This document shows, one piece after another, positions 23,401-35,400 of a stretch of DNA of 64,000 bases (positions within the stretch are counted from its first letter, which is position 1; each line of letters opens with the position of its first letter). Location of the stretch: the NCBI GenBank assembly GCA_033239005.1, contig BSQZ01000072.1, positions 2,232,001 through 2,296,000 of the forward strand. The letters run 5' to 3'. The notes beneath the pieces were generated by a model, which was not told the DNA's origin, did no database searches, and was given only the letters and a program-made list of their open reading frames with translations. This DNA comes from Lamellibrachia satsuma (taxonomy: Eukaryota; Annelida; Polychaeta; Sabellida; Siboglinidae). The translations under genes and the position numbers were made by a program.

Positions 23401-26400
23401 TATAGACCAGTATTTCACATCCGCTGACATTGCTTGCTGGTGAAGGCGTCAGCAAGCAAACTGCCCTCGACGAAGATCTGCAGGAAGTCAGCAAGCAAAT
23501 TTGAAACCAGCAAGATCTAGACTGGCTGAGATCGCATAACTGAAATTAATAGAAGAACTGGTATATCGAAGAAGTATTTCGAGCAAGCCACCTGGTGTAA
23601 AGTGACTGCACTAATGAAGCACCCCCTGGACAGTTGGTGCTAGCAGCACCCCTAGCGGCTTAGCGGGTAGTGAAAAAAAATGTGTAAAACAGCACCCGTA
23701 ATGCTTAGTAACCGAAGTACTTTGCATTTTAAATATAACCGAATAGCAAGAAGCCAAGCTAATGAATGAGCTGCATAGTTCGGTAAAAGTTGTTCTCAGT
23801 GTCTGCAGTGATAAAAAAAAGATAGGACACATGACCACTCTGATGATAATTTTATTGGACAAATGACCTGATCAGTGCCACGTCGATAGGACATTTTCAA
23901 GTTTCTGTTTATTTATACCAGTCTGCTGCACATCTTTCAGTTGAGATTGTAATCAGTGCTACATGTGAGTGAGTATCACTTTCCTGTTGCTTGTACTTTG
24001 AATGACCATATTGTGAGACTGAGTTGTTTTAGTGTTGACCTATACTTGTTTCAGGGTCTTCATCCTCGCTTGGTGACCGAAGGCTTTGATCTGGCCAAGA
24101 CAAAGGCACTGCAAGTCAGTCAAATAACCTTTACAATTTCCACCGTAATAGCATTACAATGTCCGTATGTACTGGTTTTTTAAATTAAGGTCTTACAGTA
24201 TGTAAGACGTGACTTGCTTTTAAAGCCACTCAACCTATCTCAAAGTGCATGTTCAGAATCAGTCTAAAATCCATTCTGGAGTGACGTGTCAAAATATTAT
24301 GAATTGTTATGAATATGTGGCAGTAGAATTTGGTCGGATGTGTGCTTCTTGCAAATTTGAACAGATTAGATCTGTTGAAACAGTTTAGTCGTTATGAAAT
24401 CAACATTCAGTTGGCTGTGATAATAAATAAACGTGTTACCACGTGTCCTGTGGGGATTCAGACACACTCATATTTCACATTGACCTACAGCACTGCACAA
24501 AACTGATTTCCTTTAGCCATGGGCCCCCCTCCTCCGCTACACAAAACTTGAAATACATCGGTCAACCAATAAAAATGTTGTCGTTCCTGCTGTAACCACC
24601 AGTGATCACATGCCATTTATAATCGGCCGTCTTAACACAAAACTGCCTGCATGTGCTCAGTCGGCACCCTTATGATAAGTTATGAATTGTTGATGTTGTT
24701 GACAAGTTGTGTGTTGTTGTCACAGGTGCTTGATGAAATGAAAGTGCAGAAGGAGATGAACCGGGAGATTCTTGTGAACGTGGCACGCACATCTCTCCGC
24801 ACCAAGGTCTACTCAGAGCTTGCTGACATGCTGGCAGAGGTCAGCACTGTTCTGTGTCATCATTGTTGTATATATCGTACTATTGGCGACTTCAGCGAAT
24901 TGAGAAATACGTTGTTACACTAGACTTGTGATGAACCAGTTAAATTATATGACATGATGTGTAATATATGAAGGTATGTCTCGATGTATTTAATAACTGG
25001 TTTTTGGAAACGGGATACATAATAATATTATGCAAATTGAGACGTAAAGTCAATGTTGCTACAGCAGTAAGGTGTTGTGGGTAGTGTAGATGGTTTACAG
25101 TTGTGGCCAGTATAAGATGGGGCACTGAATCAACTGGTTCGTAGTTATCAGACTGTGGCGTGGTTCTCTGGATGTCTAGTTAGTACTTGTAGTTGTGGTA
25201 CTGCATTCTAGTCTAACTGTTGCCCATGTCTCTGTGTTACTACCCCCTCTACAGATGCAAGTACTTGTGCAGCCACAACAGAGATATTGAAGTGTGTCGT
25301 GTGTTTGCAGCAAGTTGTAGATGCGGTTTTGGCGATCCAGCGTCCCAGCGAGCCTCTGGATCTCCACATGGTTGAGATCCAGGAGATGCAACACAAGACT
25401 GATATGGACACGAGGTCTGTAGCAGTTTCTACGTCACATTACTCACTCGGTAGTTAGACTGGTCTAACAAGGACATTGTACAGCATAACAACAACTTGAT
25501 AGTCTTAGCATACCAACCATAATGAATGGCCCTTTGTATTTTAATGAATGACAGATGGATTATACTACCAAATAAGGATCCAGCTTTTGACAGTGTGAAT
25601 GATAAAATTATTTAGTAATGATGATGTGCTAACCAGAACTGCCTGCACCCTACGAGAAATATTACACACTAGAGTACACAATACTACAAAATAATTGTAC
25701 ATTTTAATCTGTTTTCAATGTATACAGGCCTGGGGTCTGTTACATTGCAATGTAATAGATTACTATTACTTAGTTTTCTTTCTATTACTGTTTTTAATAT
25801 TGCTATTAAATTTTCATTGGAACTATTTTCTTTCAATTAAACATTTTACATACTTAATCACTTACATAGAATCAAATTAACTGATGGGTGTATCATCAAT
25901 AGTATGTGCACATTTTATAAAAACTAACAAATACTTAGATGACAGTTTATACTTTATTTTGGAGGCAAATCAACTGTTTATTTTAGTGTCAATTGATCAA
26001 TGTCGACACAAAATCTCTTGCATACAACAATACTGAGATAATTTTTCTACAAACTATGTTGATTTAGATGTTAAAGACTCTCTTTAGTACTGGAATCCTG
26101 GAAACCATATCCTGCCTGTGAATGAATGAATAGGCTTGTGTGAAAAGGATAGATGGCTGGTGGACCTGGCTTCAAATGACCAATTAGCCATGCAGCAGTC
26201 ACACTGTCACAGTGTCTCCTGCTAGTAGTGCTAAAGTTCAATGATTGTCATAATTCGCGGATACTAAACCATATTATCACCACAAAAAAGGTTCCAAATT
26301 GGAAATGTTAACAAGTCATGTTATGTCAACATACATAATTTTTTGGTCTGATTATTTTCAATGAAATTTAATTTTTGGTGTGATTGAAATGGTCAGTTGT

Positions 26401-29400
26401 AATAGCTCAATTACTACTTTGTTTACTATTACACTGCATTCTGGTCCATCTATTACTTGAACAATTGTAATCATTTCTATTACGTATTACTATTACCTAC
26501 CCCAGGCCTGCTGCTCTGTGTATAATGTGTTTATATTTTTCTGCACATTGAATTTTTCCCGAGGCAACTGGGGCAGATTTTGAAAATTATGGATGCTTGT
26601 AGTTTTTAAGCTGTAGCTTCAAAAGTATTGATATCTTATAATTGCAAGTTATGTTTATTTTGAAGCAAATTGAATTATCTGTTCAATGATGTAACTGTGG
26701 TGTATATAAGCCTGTTATACGTTGTCATTCTGAGGTGTGGAACTTCGGAAATACATTTTTTTAACAAATATTGAGAGTGAAGTTTGACATGATAGTCTTA
26801 TTTTATTACAATAACATCACAAACTGCTGGTTCCACACAAGGAAATGTTCTTCCTATGCATGATACTGCACAAAGAATCCAATTTTGCACAAATGCACAT
26901 TGCATGTCAGATATCCAAAGCATGTCTCAATTGCACGTCCAGATGGCCGTTTCACTCCGTTTTCCTGACACAACTGATAAGCTCTTTGTGATGACAATGA
27001 GTTGTTGGAGTTCTCATCAGGGATGTCATCACTAGTATTACTTGCCACCTGAAACAAACAAACAGCTACAGTAATGAAAACAGAATAAGAATAAAAAATT
27101 TGATGCATTTGTCACATGTCATATCCAGCACAACAATGTCAAATTATAATTTTTACAAGCAGCCAATAATGACATGACTTTTTTAGTTTACTAATATCTG
27201 AAATATAGATAAATAATTAATTACAAAGACCACTGACACCGTCAATATAATAAAATTGTCAACAATGTCCAAAGGCAAAGCAACAACACCACCCATCCAG
27301 GCACCACCCAGGCCAGGGCTTGACGTGCCAGGTTTTTCTGTTTTATTTACTCATTTGCTTTATTAATAATATAACAACATGCACCACTAACCACATAATC
27401 TAAGCATAGTAAATGGCACAAAACACAATGTCAGTGTTGAAACAGTCGTCAAGCTGAATAAGACGGTGATCGCTCACTCAATCAAAGATTGAGCCACATA
27501 TAAATCTTGCCTCCACGTCCATCTCAGAAGCACTTTCCTCCGAAGATTCATCCCTAAAATCGAGCAAACTTCATTTGCAGTGAACGCTTCTGTTCTACGA
27601 GAAATGGCCATTTTTAAAGCCCACCAGTGCTTGACTTCAAACGCGATTATCCTTGAAACTTTCAATACGACCATATGTTAATTTTACCCACAATTCATAG
27701 CTAAGATATGTAGAATTCCGCTAGTTTTAGTTTCATATCAATCCACCCGATGACGCCACCTCCACAGCCTTTTTCCCCAGCAGACACTTGCAGGCGCCAT
27801 GGGGAAAACAAGGTTGGAGACTTTCGGGGGCGTGGGGTCTAATGGGTTAATAAGTATTTGCTACTACTGTCACCAACAACTGGGTACATTGTCATGTGTT
27901 GTTGCAGTCTGGTGCAGGGCCTGGTGCTAAATCACCCAGTACATTGTCATGTGTTGTTGCAGTCTGGTGCAGGGCCTGGTGCTAAATCACCCAGTACATT
28001 GTCATGTGTTGTTGCAGTCTGGTGCAGGGCCTGGTGCTAAATCACCCAGTACATTGTCATGTGTTGGTGCAGGGCCTGGTGCTAAATCACTCTGTACATT
28101 GTCATGTGTTGTTGCAGTCTGGTGCAGGGCCTGGTGCTAAATCACCCAGTACATTGTCATGTGTTGTTGCAGTCTGGTGCAGGGCCTGATGCTAAATCAC
28201 TCTGTACATTGTCATGTGTTGTTGCAGTCTGGTGCAGGGCCTGGTGCTAAATCACTCTGTACATTGTCATGTGTTGTTGCAGTCTGGTGCAGTGCCTGGT
28301 GCTAAATCACTCTGTACATTGTCATGTGTTGTTGCAGTCTGGTGCAGTGCCTGGTGCTAAATCACTCTGTACATTGTCGTGTGTTGTTGCAGTCTGGTGC
28401 AGTGCCTAGTGCTAAATCACTCTGTACATTGTCGTGTGTTGTTGCAGTCTGGTGCAGTGCCTGGTGCTAAATCACTCTGTACATTGTCGTGTGTTGTTGC
28501 AGTCTGGTGCAGGGCCTGGTGCTAAATCACTCTGTACATTGTCATGTGTTGTTGCAGTCTGGTGCAGGGCCTGGTGCTAAATCACCCAGTACATTGTCAT
28601 GTGTTGTTGCAGTCTGGTGCTGGGCCTGGTGCTAAATCACCCAGTACATTGTCATGTGTTGGTGCAGGGCCTGGTGCTAAATCACTCTGTACATTGTCAT
28701 GTGTTGTTGCAGTCTGGTGCAGGGCCTGGTGCTAAATCACCCAGTACATTGTCATGTGTTGTTGCAGTCTGGTGCAGGGCCTGATGCTAAATCACTCTGT
28801 ACATTGTCATGTGTTGTTGCAGTCTGGTGCAGGGCCTGGTGATGGACCACGGAGCGCGCCACCCAGATATGCCCAAGAAAGTGGAGAACGCCTTCATCCT
28901 CACTTGCAATGTCTCCCTCGAGTATGAGAAGAGGTCAGTATGAGTGTATTACAGTAACCTCTGTCATGACGCCATATGTAACAGATTTAACAAGACTGCC
29001 ATACAAAGCCAAAATCCCAGATGGCAAGTGGACCCTTATCGAGATTCCAACAACCTATGTGTAACCCGCCCTTCCGAGATATTTGTCAATTTTGTTTTTA
29101 AACATTCTCGCTGCTAGGATTTACATGATCTGTGGATCATTTGTTCCATTAATTTATGATACTCTGTGAGAACGAATTCTTTTATCCAGTCTACACTGTT
29201 TAGTATTTGTGAACTTACTACTGCGATATGTCGGTTATTGATTGTTGTGACTTGTGGTTCGATACAGCGAGGTCAACTCAGGTTTCTTCTACAAGAGCGC
29301 ATCAGAACGTGAGAAACTGGTGCAGGCCGAGCGCGCATTCACCGATGCACGCGTGCGAAAGGTGATCGCACTCAAGAAGCAAGTGTGTGCTGACAACAAC

Positions 29401-32400
29401 CGTGGCTTCGTCGTCATCAATCAGAAGGTATGTATCTGTCATTTGTCACAACTAATCTGTCAATTATGATTTGTCACAATGAATATATAAAATGTGGTTT
29501 GACACAAATAAATTTGTTGACAATGATTTGGCACAATGTATCATCGTTCAACTTTTCAAATAATTTTGATGAGTTGTGCTACAATTATTTTACTTACTCA
29601 TATTTTATAATTCAAAAATTATGCAATTCCCTGAATGTTTGGCTGATCTCTAGCCTCCTGGCAGTGTGAATGTTTGGCTGATCTCTAGCCTTCTGGCAGC
29701 GTAAATTAGAATTTTAACTAGGAACATTGTCACAAAGTCCCTTTATAGTCTGAGATAAGGGCAAGTTATTTAATGAAGGAAGGTGCGAATACTTCGCGTA
29801 GGTTTGGATAATTCACATAGATGTGGATACTTCACATAGATGTGGATACTTCACATAGATGTGGATACTTCACATAGATGTGGATACTTCTCATAGGTGT
29901 GGATACTTCTCATAGGTGTGGAGTTGTCGATGTTGTGATGTAATTATTAATATTATATGAAGAGTTTTTAGATAAATAATGTTTTCTGTTGCTTGTTAAG
30001 TGATAGATAGGAAAACTGTTATTTGGTTTTTGAGTTAATGGCGTGGTGAATAATGTGTTTTGTCTCAAAACACTATTGACTTGATGGTAGCACAGAACCA
30101 TTCTACACAATTTCTTCTTATATACCATTATAAAGTGATGCAGGCCAATGCATGCACGCACGCACACATACAGATTTTGATAAATGAACCTCTGCCAATA
30201 TATCAACACTACAACTACAAAGCAATAGTGTTCAAATGGTGCACTTGTTGCAGGGCATTGACCCCATGTCTCTGGACATGCTAGCCAAGGAGGGCATTCT
30301 CGCCCTGCGCCGAGCCAAGCGCAGGAACATGGAGCGGTAAGTGGCACCCTCTTGCAGACACATGCAGTTATGTGGTGTTGGGTTTGTAATTGTAGGAAAA
30401 TATAGCGCTATTATCCAATGACATTTTATTACACTGAAAGAATTGTGTGAACATTTATAACATATATACATTGTATGTGTGTTTTAAATGTTTGGAATTA
30501 AAATCTACCATTAAGTATAGTGATTATAATAGTTGTACTTTATTTCATAACAGTTTTAATAGTGTTCGGTAATTTAGATTTATGTGTAGGATCGTGCACA
30601 GTGGACACTCGTTACATGGAACATACTGGAGTTTGACCAAATTGTTCCATATGTCCGGTACGATGGATGATGACCAACAGTGCAGGGCAAAACAGGAATT
30701 TTCAAATTGTTCCTTTTAATTCTGTGCTAGGCAGATCTTACTGGTTCTTCTATTCCTTGCCCTCCTGGGGGCAAGGAATCTCAAGATGGTCACCATTTGT
30801 AGTTGATGTCGCTGGTTGCTTGCATTAAGATGATGATACCTCGACATCTGATGCATTCAATTATTTGAAATTAACTACACTATACACGGTATAAAAATTG
30901 CTTTGTTACAATCAATTAATTTTCAGAAAATGAAGCAAAATTCACTGAATGACAAAGAATAAGAAAACGTCAACATACAAAAATCATCCACTGCACTTAC
31001 CATAGACAGTCCTGTGAAGCAAAAGGTGCCATTTATGTTAATTTTGCCCCAGTAAAACAATTGTCCAATTCTGATGGTTACTTTTCAAATAAATTTTTTT
31101 GTCAGTGACAACATTCGCAAATATCACAATTTTCAAGATGACTACCAGTTTTGTGAAACGTAATTGGAATATCTTTGTTTCGATTCAAAGTTATATAAAC
31201 AATGCGACGGTTAACAAAACTTTTTCACAAATGTGATTAGGCCTTAGCAGTATGATCATACAAACAAAATACAGCTCAAAGAAACGCTCAAACTGTCGAT
31301 GAACCGTGCCGCGACCAACATGTTAAATATGACTCCATCGGGTGGTCAGCTTCCAACCCCCATCTCGTTGATGCATTGCTTGTCTTCAGACGATGTAGTG
31401 ATAATGCAGAGGGTACGACCGATACTGTTGACTTCGAAATCACTGTCGAACACCAATTTGACAAACTCGATTCGATGCACTTTCAAAAAACTCTTGGCAA
31501 ACGTCGGTTCAAAGTAATTGTGTCCAAGATGGTGATTCCATGTGCTTCATCATCATCCTGTTGAACCTGCGACCTCTTTTTGAAATGATTGGCTAATTTA
31601 AATGCCACAGGACAGCCTTTCATGGGGAACCCTATGTGAACCAGTCTTGGTTGGTGTCTGCGGGTGGTCCGCACACAGACAGTTACGGGTGCTTTGCGCA
31701 CTAAAGGGTTAAGATTCTTGTTCTATACAGCGAGAGCTTTATGTGCATTTGTGTGTGTTCGTTGTTTCAGTCTGGTGTTGGCCTGCGGTGGTATGGCGAT
31801 GAACTCTCTCGAGGACATGGACCCAAGCTGTCTGGGCGAGGCTGGCCTTGTGTATGAACACATCCTGGTGAGTACACAGTCAGCATCTGGCAACCTGTGG
31901 TAATCCATTGAATCCTAGGGTTTCATGGACAAATGCTGCTCTAATTCTAGGATTATTGGCAAATTCTTTGTGTTAAAAATGATGTAGAAAAATGTATAGA
32001 ATATTGACAAAAAAAGTTGTGTTTATTTTCAAGAGATTAATAATTGTGTTTAGTTCACTGGTTAATCCAGGCCATTCTATGATCTAATGGTTTTGTAGTA
32101 GGCCTTACTGCATTAAGTAACTAATTCACATATGCAGTTAACAAATTTACCACAAGTTCTTTCATGGGCAAGTTTTTATTGAATTTATTTCCATGCATAT
32201 TAAATACAGGTAAGATTTACATTCACTGCTCACTCCTGCAAGACAGCTTAGACAGCTTCTATCATCTAATTCTAATCTACTTTTTGTTCCCAGTGTTAAG
32301 ACAAATGTCTAGAGCTTTTTCAGTTGCTGCACCGACTCTGTGGAACTCACTCCATGTTAGTGTTAAGTCTGTGGGAAATATAGCAACATTTTGCCATAAC

Positions 32401-35400
32401 TTGAAAACTCACCTGTTTAAACTTGCTTATCCTCCATAGCTCCCCAGCGTACCAATCCAACTGCTTATAGATTAGAAACTACTTAACCCCTTTTGTTTTG
32501 GTGCGCTGCCTAGCTTGGGTCTCCCGAGGATTTTAGTGCAATAGAAGTGTTTAATATTGTGTTAAGTGAATTGTGGTGAGCAATGTGAACATTACAGTGA
32601 GAACCTTGCAATGAGAACCTTGCAATTAGAACCTTGCAATGAGAACCTTGCAATTAGAACCTTGCAATGAGAACCTTGCAATGAGAACCTTGCAATGAGA
32701 ACCTTGCAATGAGAACCTTGCAATGAGAACCTTGCAATGAGAACCTTGCAATGAGAACCTTGCAATGAGAACCTTGCAATTAGAACCTTGCAATGAGAAC
32801 CTTGCAATGAGAACCTTGCAATGAGAACCTTGCAATGAGAACCTTGCAATGAGAACCTTGCAATGAGAACCTTGCAATTAGAACCTTGCAATGAGAACCT
32901 TGCAATTAGAACCTTGCAATGAGAACCTTGCAATGAGAACCTTGCAATGAGAACCTTGCAATTAGAACCTTGCAATTAGAACCTTGCACTTTCAGGCTTT
33001 ATAATTATTTTCTCTGGAGTTTTGAAAATGTTGGAAGAAATCATGCAACAATAGAAGTAAATGTGTAACGTTTGTATGTGTGAAGGGTGAAGACAAGTAT
33101 ACATACGTGGAAGAGTGTAAGAACCCTCACTCGGTGACGATGCTCATCAAGGGCCCCAACAAACACACCCTCGTCCAGATCAAGGACGCCCTGCACGACG
33201 GCCTGAGGGCGGTCAAGAATGCCATTGAAGATGGTATGTTGTGATTATTCTGAGTATCTGTGCCGAGTGATAACCTGCAGTACTGTCAGGCCTGATAACC
33301 TGCAGTGCTGTCAGGCCTGATAACCTGCAGTACTGTCAGGCCTCCATGTTAACATTCTGAGTCAGGAACGCTGCGCTGTCAAAGTACTGTCAGGCCTCCA
33401 TGTTAACATTCTGAGCCAGGAACACTGCGCTGTCAAAGTACTGTCAGGCCTCCATGTTAACATTCTGAGCCAGGAACACTGCGCTGTCAAAGTACTGTCA
33501 GGCCTCCATGTTAACATTCTGAGTCGGGAACACTGCGCTGTCAAAGTACTGTCAGGCCTCCATGTTAACATTCTGAGCCAGGAACACTGCACTGTCAAAC
33601 TACTGTCAGGCCTCCATGTTAACATTCTGAGCCAGGAACACTGCGCTGTCAAAGTAAGGTAAAACAAATAGGCGCAAAATATTTTGTTTAGGAGCGTACA
33701 CACTTCTACTAATTAAAATACAAAAATAAACATGTGTTGTGGAAATTTATTGAACATAATTGCATAGCAACTGTTCCAAGTTCAGTTTGTCAATTGAATT
33801 GGTCGATGTTAATGGTAGTTGTCAGTTAAAGGTCGTACCCGGTGTGAACTTCTACCAATTCTCATTGGCGCGTTGTGATCCAATCTGGCCACTGGTGCTG
33901 ATTCAGAAATGCTTGGTATTTGACCCACGGACATTCGACACCTCGTGGAATGTAGTAACATTATATGTTGCTATCTGTTTTGCCACCAGATGGCGGATTT
34001 AATCATGCTAAGCATTTGTCAGATATCGTGATGATAACATTTTTTGTTTAATAATACATTTATTAATTTATTTTCATTATTAGAGTATTTAAATATGACG
34101 ATAATCTGTCCACAGATTGAATAAATGATGGTAGTAACGTAATGACCACACATCAAGTCACACATTGCAACTAATGCAATTGATGTAGGCACATGCTTCA
34201 AATTATTGTCGCATTCGTGACTGTAGTTCAGACTTGTAGCCTTGATTATCAAAAACTTGTTTGAACTCCATTTTTCATCCTGGATCTTTGCATGTTTTAT
34301 TCCTGTTCACCTGTCTGTCCGTCTGTTCACCTGTCTGTCCGTCTGTCAGGTTGCGTCATTCCTGGAGCGGGGGCGTTTGAGATTGCTGCCCATGCCGCCC
34401 TGATGAAGTTCAAGGACACCGTGAAGGGGCGGGCACGACTAGGTTAGTGACACAATGATGACTGGGGTATCACCGCATTGTTTATGTGACAAGACAGTAT
34501 GTCTGTCTTTGGGTATATGTTGTAAAACTGTAAGGTAGATTTTACTCTATTATTACAGACAGCAATTTTGTGATATTGACAATGCATGATCTTTACAGCC
34601 AGTCGCAAGGTTTGATTTTGTGATCTTGACAATGCATGATCTTTTCAGCCAATCACAAGGATTGATTTTGCAAACCCTTCATCTGTTTATTGAAACAATG
34701 TACGTCTACACAAATTAATCACAATTAGATTGATTGTAAGTGAAATGTTACAATTTAAAGAATATTGTAACTTTACACGTCATTGTTACCACTTAATATA
34801 AAATAATGATGACATATAAGACAGTACGTGGTCCTTAGGTCTAATTGTTTCATGAGGAAATATGTGTGAGATGTTAGTTTTGGCTGCTTGTACAAATCGT
34901 GATGGAAAAGACAGACTTTGAGATGTTGTTCTGTTGTGACACTGCCACTCTTGTGCCTGCAGGTGTACAGGCGTACGCTGACGCCCTGCTGGTCATCCCA
35001 AAAGTGCTGGCTCAGAACTCTGGACTCGACGCCCAGGACACAATTGTCAAACTACAAGAGGAATATGTGGCTGCCAGTCAGCCTGTCGGACTGGACATAG
35101 TGACCGGTCAGTGTCCAGTCACATACCTTAAAACTGCCTCCCCAATTCCTTTAGCTCATAAGGAATCCGATTTGCTTATGTTCTAATGTGAACAGTTTAA
35201 AGTATTATGTGCAGTCAGTTTAATAAGAGTGCATACCTTTGTTAAATCATCGAAAAAATTGACTGTGATCGTTAGATCTGGTAACTTGTGAAAGTATGAA
35301 CAACCAGAGCCACTTTTGCCATTTTCTGCAGATTTTTTACTGGACCTGGCCATAAATAATTTATTCATTTGTCCAATGATTTCATTGAAACTCAATAACA

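Noticed and set aside
27858..28784. Repeated 60-codon Cys-rich frames in CCT6 intron 6
   Set aside because: Frames of the 55-bp array, each ended by the TAA in GTGCTAA; not separate genes.
32592..32975. 127-codon open frame on the - strand
   Set aside because: Periodic frame of the 14-bp minisatellite.
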